Positions 1 to 11,136 of a DNA stretch of 64,000 bases are shown here, piece after piece; positions within the stretch are counted from its first letter, which is position 1; every line of letters starts with the position of its first letter. The stretch spans positions 1,488,001 through 1,552,000 of the forward strand of contig JADNRZ010000002.1 of the NCBI GenBank assembly GCA_015501605.1, given 5' to 3'. Under the pieces are notes generated by a model. It did no database searches and was not told where the DNA came from. It worked only from the letters and a program-made list of their open reading frames with translations. The DNA comes from Panaeolus papilionaceus. Taxonomy: Eukaryota > Basidiomycota > Agaricomycetes > Agaricales. A program made the translations under genes and the position numbers.

Positions 1-946
1 TACAGCAGGTTTTCTCCAGAACAACAACAACTTCTGTGCCGTGCCCATCTGAGAAGCGTCGATTTCGACTGGTTTGTCCCCGTTGGGGTGATGTATGATA
101 CCTGTCTTCAAGAGTACCAAGGCTATAGAGGATATGCAGCAACGGGAAGGTTCGAGTGCACGGAAACCCCATTCATCGTCCCTGTTGAATCCACTAGAAA
201 ACCTGTAAGGACGGAGTGGAGCAGGCACATGCTAACACACTCACCTCATACACAACATGTCAATTAAGTGTTGTTCAGCGACGTTGTTTTCCTTGTTCAC
301 ATTGCGTTGCAAGGCAGTGAAGATGTTGCGCTTGTCCATGAGGTATTCACCAGACCTTCGCTTAACATCAAGCAAATGCTCATTTGCGATTCCATTTGGG
401 TCGGTCGCGGCCTTGGTATTGTTCGGTGGAATAGCAAAGTACTCCAATTCTTCTCGTAAGACGATGATTGCCTGCTTTGACAGCAACGGATTTTGCGATG
501 TTGGTGAGCCAAACTCAGAGGGTGAGTCCAATAAGTGCTGTTGTGCAGTGAACAGGCCTGGATTGGTGGATGTCCCATAAAAGTTGTCGGAAGCGTTGCG
601 GAAAAAGGTGAGAACAAATTGAAAGCAGTCGGGGTCGAACTGCAAATAGAGGTTAGTGGGGGCAGCATCATTACCATGAGGCAACAAGGCGTACATCAAC
701 TCCATAAACCTCTTCTTCGTCATCCTCTCCATCCTCACCTCCTCCGTTGTGTCGACTCAGGACCAGTCCATTAGGAAACAAGCAAAGTAGTACAGATTCT
801 GGTAAGTTCATAATCGTTTCACGGTCAACCTCAAATCGTTTGCCACGAAGATCCAACAACAGCCTCGTCAAATGCGGAGGCTGCAAGTTAGCATGCGCCT
901 GCGTCTGCTGTACTTGCGTTATTGGAGAATTGGATAGGTTGGACAT
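1..946 (-). CDS. Whi2-like BTB/POZ-domain growth regulator (partial, cut by left edge)
   Basis: Three exons are visible: 946-695, 639-245 and 202 to beyond base 1. The start at 946 is the first ATG; the first exon reads into a BTB/T1-like core (LLLDLRGKRFEVDRETIMNL, residues ~28-47) followed by LFPNGLVLSR and an acidic loop. The 55-nt first intron (donor GTACGC, acceptor TTTGCAG, branch CTAAC) joins VYGVD directly to FDPDCFQFVLTFF, restoring a conserved block. The third exon carries EWGFRAL and KLLLFWRKPA, typical of fungal Whi2 homologues. In yeast Whi2 works with Psr1/Psr2 phosphatases in the general stress response and in low-amino-acid TORC1 control; the same role here is inferred from family only. 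The stop codon lies outside the window. Confidence 0.82.
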
Positions 947-1521
947 GGTGGGGGAATCGAAGAGGGATGAGGAACGTCACGCGTGTCGACAAGTGGTTGC
1001 AGCTCAACGTGAACTTTGCCTGGAAAGTATTCATTGCGCCACCATCCGCTTTAAGAACGACACCAAATAGGGCTGCAACAACAAGTCTCTATCCGGTAAT
1101 GTCTTCAACTCATAAACTCATGTTCAAAGGCATTGTAAGACTGGCTGCTTAAATCTATTTACTTCAAAGACATCGAAACCACGACAAATGAAGAAGAAGA
1201 GAATAACAAAATAAAACACATGATTTTCGTCACTTGATAATTATTGAGGGGGTAAACATGCTGATAGAATATGTGCTGAACGACGGAACTAGATATAACA
1301 CTAAACGAAACAAGGCTGCACATCACCACCTGCTTGTAAGAAACATAATCCATTATCCCGTTAGGCATCTTGATATCCAATTCGACAAGTCGGGAGAGAG
1401 AAAGAGGCTATATGAAGGTCCATAGAAGAAGAAGAAAGTCAAGTGCAGCTGGATGGAAACTCGTAATGAAGATGGGTCCGTCTGTATGTAATGGAAAAGA
1501 TAATAGATAATAAATTGGTTA
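947..1521. other. Intergenic: 5' side of Whi2-like gene and 3' side of chitin synthase
   Basis: No reading frame here has protein-like composition or conserved motifs. The stretch should hold the promoter and 5' UTR of the Whi2-like gene and the 3' UTR of the chitin synthase. No clear TATA box was seen. Confidence 0.5.
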
Positions 1522-4500
1522 CTACAGTCCACCACCAAAGTTGGGTTGAGGTGGAGCAGCACCAGGGGGGAGGTTAAATGCTGTAGAATTTCGAGAGTAG
1601 CGGTTTTGGGCAGGAACTTGAGACGTTGGCCGTCTGGCCGCAGATCTTGAAACGCGGCGAACACCTTCAGGTCCCGGAACTGGCCCAGCGTCCGTTAGGC
1701 GGACTCCACGTCCACTTTGAGGTATTGAGGTATCGTATTCGGGTGATACTGGAACCGAATGGTCTTCGTAGGCTGTAGGTGACGCTGCATACGACCGGAA
1801 GGGATTTTGAGCCTCGGGAGGGGGTTGAGGACTGGGAACCCGACGACCGTAGTTGTTGTTCCGGTCATATGGTGAAGTAGGCGACAGTAGTCTTTGACCA
1901 TTACCCGAATCGTAAGATTCAGAGTGATGCTCATTAGAAGGAGGACTGGGAATGAGGCGAAGATTGGATCCCGAGCCAGTATCTGAATTGTAGTTATCTT
2001 CGCTTGACCTTGACATCCCGACTGAGGAAGTGGAGGACATTAATGGGCGATTGACGGCGAGAGGCGCAGGAAGCATCAGAAGGGCATTACTGTCATGACG
2101 AGGACGAGGGTTGACATAGCTCGCCGAATCCACTGTGCTGGCATCGAACGGAGGTGGCTGGTGTGTGAGATCCGAGTTGGAGGCCATCGAATAGCGATTA
2201 CTGAATCAGTCATGGTTAGTGGTTGAGTATGACTGGAGAAGAGAATGTAGTGCTTACCCCTTCTCAAAATAGGTTGAATCCCTTGAATTTGTACCATTCT
2301 TCCAGCGGCGCTCGCGTTCGAACTCTGCCCATCGTTTCATAACAATATGTGACGAGTCGAATTCTCCATCTTTGTCACCATGATCATCACCCTTATCACC
2401 AAGAACCTTTCTCGTTTGACCCCAAGAAAAGTCATCGAAGTGCCAGAACGCATATGCAGGTAAAATACCATTCCAAATTGGGAGGGAAAGCAGATACACC
2501 AACATCCATCCAATGTAGGCGACCTTGCGGGAGGTTACAACAATAAGCAGACCGGGAAGACCAAGGACAATGGCGAGAAGAATGAGGGGAATGGTGGTAT
2601 TAGGACCACCAGGAATGATAGAGACGATGATGAGGTATAATGTGAAAGCGATTGCAGCCGGCAACACAAGCGTACCGGCCAACTCCATTCCGACAACGAA
2701 TTGCATCGAGAAGCAGAAGGTCCCGCAAAGGTCCCGCACCAAAAGAAGTTCTGCAAGGTTGTGAATAGTGGAATTAATCCATCGACGACGTTGTGATAGA
2801 AGGACACCGAAGGTATCGGGGACAACGGTCTTGCATACGGCTTGAGGACAGAACATGTTCTTGCGCTTGGGGAAAGTCTTGAGCATAAGCGTTGTGAGAT
2901 ATCGATCCTCTCCGAGAAGTAGGAGATTCTTCTTGTGCAAGGTGTCAACGACGTTTTCCGAGTAATGCTCGACAATATCTGGGTTGGCCAATATGGGAAC
3001 CCAGTAGCCAGTGTCACCTTTGGGCGCTTTGATGCGATACATACTAAAACAACCAGGCAAACATGTTACACCACCGAACATGGACTCGAAGGCCTTGGTC
3101 ATATGGTGAGAGATATAGTACTCGAAGACTGTACAGACAGGTGTCAGAGGTAGATATCGAGGTCCAAGGGATGATCATACCTTGCATCATGGTCACAAAC
3201 GTCTCTGCCTTGTTTGCAATCTTGGTTTCACCGCAAAGACCCATAATCTCTTCATCGTGAACCATGCAGCTAACCATCCGCGTCAACGAATCCGGGAATA
3301 CCTTGGTATCGGCATCGACACAAAGAACGAGCTCATATCTATCCGGACTAACACCTGTAACCCTCCAAATCGAGTTGAAAAATTCGTATTCAAAGGTCGT
3401 CATACGTTCGTCAAACATGACCTTTTGCAAGAAAGCCATGAGGACAATTTGACTGTCGCGTTTACCACGGTTTCCGGGTTTAGCGTCGCCGGCTTCCAAT
3501 GGATTTCCGCATTTCGCCACGAGAACGATTGGGACACGCTGCTGTTTGGACCTTTCCGTCGTTGCGTCGTCGTAGTCGTAGAATCCCGCATAGACCTTGG
3601 CCATATTATGTCGCTTGTGGCCGTCTGCAATGGCAACATATGAATGGGGTTCAACTTCGTTTGCAGGGATAACGAGTTCCTTCATCATCGTCAAACAGAT
3701 CTCGGGCGTTGTCATATCATTCCCAGCACCCTTGACCATTCCGTCTGCAATGACCAAAATAAGTTTGTGGCTGTTCGGATAATCTGTTGTAGCGAGAGAG
3801 TCCAAGGTTGTCCGCAGACCTTCAACAGACTCAGAATAGGCGGTTACTAAGCATATGGTGTGCGCCAATGGGAAGTTAAACGGCTCATGATCGATGGGTG
3901 GCTGTGGGACGACGTTCAGCAGAGGGAATGGACAAGGATTTTCGGCGAAAGCATGATGGGGAGAGCCATCCGCGAGGGACACGGTACTCCTGGATTGCCT
4001 GTAGTTCGGAGAATCTGGGGGTGTTCCTTTACTTCCTTTGGCTGAATACATGGTCGAACGTTTCCAGTTACTCGACGAAGAAGAATCCAACATGCCATAT
4101 GCAGTGGTTGGGCGTCCGCCAGCACCTTTGAGCAGGGTCTCCGCGGGGGTAAATCGCGACGTGCTGGGCAAGAACGTCTTCCTGTTCTGCTTGCGAAGAC
4201 CATTCTTGTTTACGTTGGGGCGGAATTCGCTCGGAGCAGGGCGGTAAATGTCATTTGTCCAGTTCTCGATTTCAGCAGAGCGCTGCATCCTCTGTTCATA
4301 GGTTTCTCGAGGAAAATTGCCCAACTTCCAGGAGAAGAACCACTGAAACATGACAGCCATCACGAAACGGATAGCGACAACTCCAATAATGAAAATAAGA
4401 GAAAGATATAGCACAACGGAGGAGGCGACGCAGCCAATGCTGTTTGTGTCAATGAAGCCGATCGTAACCAGATCCTGGAGACAATGCCCGAGCTGGCGCT

Positions 4501-6120
4501 GGCCGGTGCGGACGAAAAGCATGGATAAATCCTTGCCATTGTAAGTTCCATTGGCTTGTTTCATTTCGTCGAAAAGATCAGGGTAGGTGACTTGAGCGCG
4601 GCTGAGCCACTGAAGAAGATTAAGGTCCAATACTGACCTGTTGGGTTATTTTTTGAAGTTGAGTGTGTGCTATCGTGGAGAGTTGGAGTACTTACGATTC
4701 TAAAACGGCAAGGTTGCGTTGGGGATTCTTGACGTCATCCCAGGTGTAATAAACCTGGCCGAGAACAGGCAGTATTTGTGTTTGCAACATGAGTTGGCGA
4801 GACCTGGATGAGAGATGGCAATTGGTAGAAGACTCGTATCCTGTGAGGTTGCCTCCAGTGCTGCCATATTGACTGAAAATATTGCATGGAAAGTACCAGT
4901 CGAGAAAATTGCCTTTGCCAGTAATACTTGAGCTACCCGATGTCCTGCTTATGAACCCTTGACAATTCTGGTTTGTCTTTTGAAAGAGGAAGGAGGCGTC
5001 GTTTCCTCCAAGGTGCCAGTCACCTGTGATCAGAGGGTTTGTTGAGCCGTTGAAGGTATTGCCCGCTGCAGGATGTTTGAACTTGGTAAAATCATAGTCG
5101 TAACCATGAATGACAACGGAGCCGTTTCCGATGAAGTTGTCGCCGATAGCACCACCATGAAAGCGATTAGGGGGTTTCCCACACACACTGATTGTGAAGC
5201 CAAAGGTGAGAAAGCCCACACCAGCCATGAGGAAGAGGATAATGCCAACAAGCCCCATTTTTTCGCGCCATGCTCGCTGTTGCTCAGGACTACGAATGCC
5301 TTGAAACCGGAAAAAAAGAGGTCAGCATTTCGGAGATGCATGACCAAGCTGCCACCTTACCACATGAGCTCAAGAGGAAATTAGGGACCCAACATGTCAC
5401 AATGAGGCAATAAGTCATCCATGGGCCTCCAGGACCAGGACCATTCCAGCAGCCACGTTGCTTCTTGACTTCCTGGGGAGGAGGGGGGGGAAGATTTGTG
5501 GTGGACGGCTGACGTTTCCGCCGCAGAGTATGACCGCGCTTGAAAAGGGCCAAGCCCGACTCATGGACATCCTCCTCTCGCGCCAGAAGGGAGCGACCTC
5601 TCCTGAGTTGCGGATAATTTCCCGTAGCTTTAGTAAAGACGGAATGGAATGACAACGTTAAAGGAAGATAAATAAAGTATTATGAAAAAGACGCACTCGA
5701 GGGCATAACGCCAACTCTACCGCTACCTTCTTCCTCCAACTGCGCGACATGGCTTCGATAATGCCACTGCCTATGACCTGGGTCTATCTTTTCTCTGTCA
5801 GGCCTGACAAGACTCTTCTTACGATAAACGCGCGAGTCTTGTTCATGTTCTGGGTCGATATTTGGTTGATATGCGGACGGCAATGTACGTTGGCGATTTG
5901 CATCAAGAGTGGCACGTCTGTCTCCTTGCTCGATATTCTGAAACGAAACTCCTGTTCTATCCTGTGGTCTAGGTTGAGGTCTCGTTGGAATTGATTGGTC
6001 GTGATAAGGTGGAGCTGGTGAGCGAGGTTGTTGCGATGTATGTTGTTGTTGTTGTTGCTGTTGTTGTTGACCTGGACGTGCTGAGCGAGGAGGTCGCTGG
6101 TCAGGACCCCTCTGTTCCAT
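1522..6120 (-). CDS. Chitin synthase, class IV (Chs3-type)
   Basis: Six exons: 6120-5697, 5627-5361, 5299-4696, 4637-3181, 3128-2258, 2200-1522; phases add up to 1433 residues. It polymerises GlcNAc from UDP-GlcNAc into chitin at the plasma membrane. Visible family motifs in order are [14 protein letters not shown], the DxD-type [47 protein letters not shown] and QRRRW (about residue 1030). Hydrophobic segments lie before the catalytic domain ([21 protein letters not shown] and a second near [20 protein letters not shown]) and a cluster follows QRRRW. The N-terminus is Gln/Pro-rich with a run of nine Gln, and the C-terminal ~225 residues are Ser/Pro-rich and disordered. No myosin motor domain is present, which excludes classes V and VII. 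The exon 1-2 join gives [18 protein letters not shown], a conserved N-terminal block. Confidence 0.95.
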
Positions 6121-6856
6121 GATGAGAAGAGAAGAAGGAAAAGGAAAAGGAAAAAAAGGAATGGAACCGGGGTCGGTGTAGGTATAAAGAGAGGGGAAGG
6201 GAGGCGGACAGGTAGGGTGGAGGTCAGGTCGGGTTCAAGGGATGCTGTTGTCTGGATGGATGCCTGCGGCCTGCCCTGGGACACTTGACCAAAAACTGCC
6301 TTTTATGGAACTCTCTGTTAAATCTCACTCCAAATTTTATTTTATGACGTCCTGATAGTCCTCATGTCCACTCCTAAGTTAATGCTCTCTAACTAAGACA
6401 TTCTAATGTGAAAAGAAAAAAAGGGGGGCTTGCAGTAATTCATTACACCCATGCGTGTAACTGCAGGAATTGATTCTTATTTTCTCTTATCGGTTGTAAC
6501 ATGTGGTTCACTTTTGACAGATGGCAAGATTTATCCTGGGTTCAAATTATAATTAGGAGAATAATATGACAGGAAACTGAATGCAAAATGCTCATTCAGT
6601 CGACGTGGATTGGGTCACCTTGACCTCATTCCTATTGAGCGGTGATAATAAATTATAATATCAACTCAGCTGCGTAAGCTTGCCGAAATGGCATGTCACG
6701 TGTGATTAGGAAAAGCGCCGACGACTAAGCGGAAATCGTTTACTCGTCTTCCATCATCGGACATCTCTCATCGGCCCGTTTTATTAATTCTCTATTACAA
6801 TTATAATATAATTTAATCCCTCTTTTTTTCATACCATCATCATCATCACTATAATT
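6121..6856. promoter_or_regulatory. Shared divergent promoter, chitin synthase / Sec14-like
   Basis: This 736-bp gap separates the starts of two divergent genes, so it must hold both promoters. It contains A/T-rich stretches (around 6540-6660 and 6780-6850) and, just before the + strand ATG, a pyrimidine tract and CATCATCATCATCACT. No coding sequence was seen. Confidence 0.5.
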
Positions 6857-8269
6857 ATGTCCCAATACACAACCAAGGTAATCACAACTCCTCCAGCCGA
6901 CCTCGTCGTAGGCCCTATATACCAGTATACAGACGAACAAAATGCTCAGATAGAAGAGCTTAGAGAAGTACAGCTTTATCTACCCTCTTCTACTTGACAC
7001 ACTTTGTTTAATAATGAATGCCCTATAGTATGCCAACTCACAACTACTCCCTTCCACCGACGACTACCGTCCATGGGAAGTGCGTTGGCTGAACAGACCA
7101 GATACCATCCCACGTTACATGCGAGCTGCAAAGTGGAATCTCGCGGATGGTAGGAAAAGAATCAAGGCGACCATGGAGTGGCGAAGGGAGTTTAAACCCG
7201 ACATTATCCCCCCTGATGAAGTGAAAATCGAGAGCGAAACTGGAAAAATGTAATTGCTATATTCTTATCTATTTTCAAGTCCTTTTTGCTGATATGTACA
7301 TCTATTTTCAAGCATCATCAACGGCTTCGACAGAGACGGCCGACCCATAATCTATATGCGTCCAGGAAGAGAAAATACGGAGACTAGTTCACGCCAGCTC
7401 AGGCATCTAGTTTGGTGTCTGTGAGTCATTCGCCGCATTGCCCGACACTTCACACATTCTGACTGCGCACAAACTACCCGACTTAGTGAGCGCGCTAAAG
7501 ACCTGATGCCACCTGGCCAAGAGTCTCTCGTAATTATTGTTGATTACAAATCTACGACCCTGCGCACCAATCCTTCCATCTCGATTGCTCGTAAAGTACT
7601 CCATATTCTCCAGCAACACTATGTCGAAACTCTCGGACGTGCCATCGTCGTCAATCTCCCTATGCTTCTTAACTTCTTCTATAAGGGTATATCGCCCTTC
7701 TTGGACCCTGTAACCAGAGATAAGGTACGCCGCAGCACATTCACGCATAATTGATCTGGGACTCAAAATGACGTAATTCAATATAGATGCGATTCAATCC
7801 TGACCTCTTAGAGCTTGTTCCAGTCTCTCAGCTCGACGCAGATTTCGGTGGGGAAAACTATTTCCAATTTGATGCGGGAAGTTATTGGGACCAAATTGTG
7901 GCGTACGTTCCCTCTTTCCTGTTGACCCTATTCCCATTTCAAGCTTTTGGCCATTCTCCAATTTCAAACACTTACCTTGATTTTAACTTTAGCGCTTGTG
8001 ATATTCGACCTGACGGTACCAGATCAGACTGTCCTCCCACAGAATCGGATGTTCCCTCATCCAACACAACTGCCGTTTCATCGGACAAAGATAGCGACAG
8101 TGGCACGGTTCACGACACCGAAGAAGAGTTGACATTGGTCCAACAAAAATTGGCAAATATGTCTACAAGCGATTCACCCATCGACCAAAAAACAAAAACC
8201 AAAGTCTGCATTTCGGAGGCTTCTGTTGATGCCGATGATGGTAGAGCTGTTCTAGATCCTGTGGTGTAG
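6857..8269 (+). CDS. Sec14/CRAL-TRIO lipid-transfer protein (PITP)
   Basis: Six exons: 6857-6967, 7029-7249, 7313-7420, 7487-7724, 7787-7902, 7993-8269, giving 356 residues. The N-terminal CRAL-TRIO-N helices include RYMRAAKWNLADG and the repeat-like MEWRREFKPDI. The lipid-binding domain follows, with DRDGRPIIYMRPG, LVIIVDYKSTTLRTNPS, YVETLGRAIVVNLP, ISPFLDPVTRDKM and GGENYFQFDAGSYW. These fit fungal Sec14 homologues of the Pdr16/Pdr17 (Sfh) type, which exchange phosphatidylinositol with another lipid and support lipid and phosphoinositide metabolism at membranes. The C-terminal ~90 residues are acidic and Ser/Thr-rich, likely disordered. The start is the first ATG in an open exon; the short first exon is supported by a clean GTACAG donor. 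Ligand cannot be told from sequence. Confidence 0.9.
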
Positions 8270-9037
8270 GTACCACAAACATTCTACCTGTCGACGTTCT
8301 ATATCTCTGCCCTTTCATTTGCCTTTTGACTCGTTGCATATGCATGTCCTTCTCATCACTGTATCTATAGCCCCCTTATTTATTCCGTATCTTGTTGATA
8401 TACATAGATTTTTTCTTCCTCTTGAATGAAAGAGGCGCAGAGTATTTGTCCGCTGGAAGAGCCTGTTTCTCTACGTACATAGATAGGTTCTCGGGTTGGT
8501 GACTCCTGGCGCGTGTTTGGATCGGTATAGTTGAGCCGAGCCGTGTACCTACCCGCAAATTTGACCTAGAAGTGCGATCCATAATGTTGCAAAGGCTACG
8601 ACGGCTGCTGATTGCGGATCGATGGGACTCTGTCGATGTCTATATGACGAGGAAATGACATTCAACGCAATCAAACACAACGCCGTGCGGTGCATAGGAG
8701 AAGAGTGATTGCAATTCTCAAAGCGATCCCACTGTGCTTCCCTAATCAAAGCATTGGAGCAAGCTCACAGTCAAACTTTCTATGCGACAGAGATCCAAGC
8801 CAATTCATAGCATTTGGAAGGAAGTATAAATATACAAAACGAATCCCGCTCGTAGCGAAGGCATGTAATCGATTGATGTCCCGCTGGTTTTTGAGGTGAT
8901 GCATACAAGGAAGTACAATCGTAACTGGTAGGCATTTATCTGACCAATGTTTCATAGTTCTTTTCGGGGCATCTTCATACAAAGGTGTGTAACACCCATG
9001 ACGGTCGTGCCTTATTAGCCCCGAAGGTGATGATTGA
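8270..9037. other. Convergent 3' regions
   Basis: The Sec14-like and SUR7-like genes converge here. Short frames exist on both strands but have no recognisable motifs or splice-supported structure. Expected content is two 3' UTRs and spacer. Confidence 0.5.
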
Positions 9038-10221
9038 TCACCCTCGGTAAGTGCAGCAACTACAAAGGTATTCATGCTGTCAGAGCAGCGTCGTTCTATC
9101 AGGTGGAGCGCTTACCTTAATCCATATGGTATCATGGCCAGAACCATGAGAGCAAATGCAGCCCATGTCATGAGGACTCCATTTCCCATTGAGACTGTGA
9201 TTCCAAGCGAACCGTACCCAGGCAAAACCACGTCGTTGATCGCCTTGGCTTTGTTGAAGATTGTCGTCCATATTGCCGCAGCGACAAGTAACATAAGGGC
9301 GGCCAGAACCGTAAACAATGTAGATAGGAAATAGGTCATCCCATGCTTCAAAATGCCGCTGCACATTTATTTGGAAGGCATCGGAATATCGAGGTGAGCT
9401 TGGAATTGCCAAGAGCAATTTAGCGCGATCAAGGCACTCACGTTATAAGCGCCAACACAGTACAGATCGTCCCAATAAGGATCATCCAATATGCGGCCTT
9501 GGAAGACTGTCCCAAGTACCTGTCGTCAAAAAATGCGTTCGCGGATTTGGACTCTTTGACGTCAGGAATTGGTAATGTCACAGGCAACACGAGTGGTGGT
9601 GCATCGGCAGCCATGACGGTGAAGGGGTTGAGTTTGTACCCTGTGGTATGGTTACCGCAAAGACCTGCCTCGTCCGAATCGACGTATGCGCAGTATCGGT
9701 AGAGGCCAAAGTGGTAGATCTGACGGATCCCATTGTTTGCTTGGAGAGGCAAACTTCCGTTCGAAGCATAAACAGTGATGTTGTTCGGGGCGACGGCTCG
9801 ATTGATTGCAGCCCTGAGCAAAAGGTTAATCTTGAAGACGACTATACAGAGATCAAAACATCGAAAAGTCTACATACCCAAAACCTGAGGTATCCACATC
9901 AATCTAAAAATCACGTATGAGTTCATTGCTGACATGAGGTTTCCTGCAGAGTCACCATTGAGATTCTGTGTGGAGTTGTGGACGTATTGATTTGTCCGAC
10001 CTATGAAATATTTCACCGATAAAAATATACAACAACTAAGTAACATGTTCGAATGTCCAACAGAATATACCCACATGTACGAGGACGAGTAAAAGAAAAG
10101 TGACAGTCCTGTGCATCCAGTCCGACATCATCAGTCCGACATCATTGTGCATTGGTTGGACTATCAAGACGTACGTCAAAATTGAGCCAATTCCAACACA
10201 CCATTCTCCACGCAGACGCAT
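9038..10221 (-). CDS. SUR7/PalI family four-TM plasma-membrane protein
   Basis: Seven exons: 10221-10175, 10108-10075, 10000-9956, 9903-9878, 9813-9442, 9358-9116, 9059-9038, giving 262 residues. Very small early exons join to MRLRGEWCVGIGSILTTV, then LLLVLVHVGQINTS, ISMIDVDTSGFGAAINRA. A first TM lies in the N-terminus, an extracellular loop holds YRYCAYVDSDEAGLCGNHTT, and three TMs follow (AYWMILIGTICTVLALIT; FLSTLFTVLAALMLLVAAAI; GVLMTWAAFALMVLAMIPYG). Yeast Sur7 marks eisosomes/MCC; PalI helps ambient-pH sensing. Which branch this belongs to is unresolved. The last exon adds only SCCTYRG, a Cys pair that could be palmitoylated (inference). Confidence 0.85.
10119..10146. repeat. Two-copy 14-bp direct repeat in SUR7-like intron 1
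   Basis: AGTCCGACATCATC at 10119-10132 is followed at once by AGTCCGACATCATT (one mismatch). It sits inside the first intron of the SUR7-like gene and looks like a small slippage duplication. Confidence 0.8.
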
Positions 10222-11136
10222 GTTTGCAAGCTAGCTGAAAGTGAATGGTCAAGAGTGTCAGGCTGTTTAGAATCCTGTCAACTCATTTATATCAACATCG
10301 TTTCTGCGGCGGTACGTAAGAAACAGGTGTTACCAAACAACCCCTTGCAACGTGGTTCCAAGCACCCTCGAGGTATTCGAATGGCATTGCCAAGGTTCAA
10401 AAAAGGGGGTAAGCATTCAGCATACACGATAGCGCAGCGATAGAAGTTAAACCCGAGGGCTACCCTGGCTGGAAAACATTTCATTCTTTCCTAGTTAATC
10501 GGCGGTGGCATACTCCCTCGCAAGGATCCTTCCCCAAGAGAATTGAAATTGTTGGAAATTCCCGTAAAACCAAAACTACATCATGACTATGGAATGGATG
10601 AAATCAAGGATGGAGTGGGAGTGTGATGACGAGAACAAAGAAAAACGGTAAATGCTAATTATACACAAGACAGTCCATGGTTGGTTTTAAATCATTTGTA
10701 TGCAGTACGTTTCATGTGGGTGCGGTAAAGTGCACGAATATGGAGTACTAAAGGGTCAAGTGGAGGCGAGAGAAATATGATGGGAATGAAGGTGATGGAA
10801 AGGTGGGATGTGCTTGATTAGATGTCCAATGCTGGATATGTAGGTATAGATAGGAAAATTAATAGAAAAAACCGGCAAGTCAAGGATTGAAAGGAAGCCG
10901 GATGGCCAATATGAACAAGACGACCAAATAAATGGGTCGAGGAATAATGACAACATAAAAGACGGAAGCACGTTGATCTGAAAGGGTATTGGAAAGGATA
11001 AAAAATATCCAATAATGTCTGGTATCGAATGAGAGTATAAAAATGAAGTGTTGTCTAGAATGAACCCCCAAAAAGCGAAATGTTAGATAGGCGACAGAAG
11101 AGATTAGAAGAAGGGACCAGAAGAGAAGACGATGGT
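10222..11136. other. Intergenic 915 bp: SUR7-like promoter and neighbour's 3' region
   Basis: No coding sequence recognised. Frames on the minus strand around 10756-11158 are rich in Phe/Ser/Ile/Leu, as expected for translated A/T-rich non-coding DNA, and lack motifs. The left part should be the SUR7-like promoter, the right part the 3' UTR of the 11137-15544 gene. Confidence 0.5.

Noticed and set aside
6039..6072. CAG/CAA repeat tract
   Set aside because: It is the coding poly-Gln run of the chitin synthase N-terminus, not a separate repeat element.
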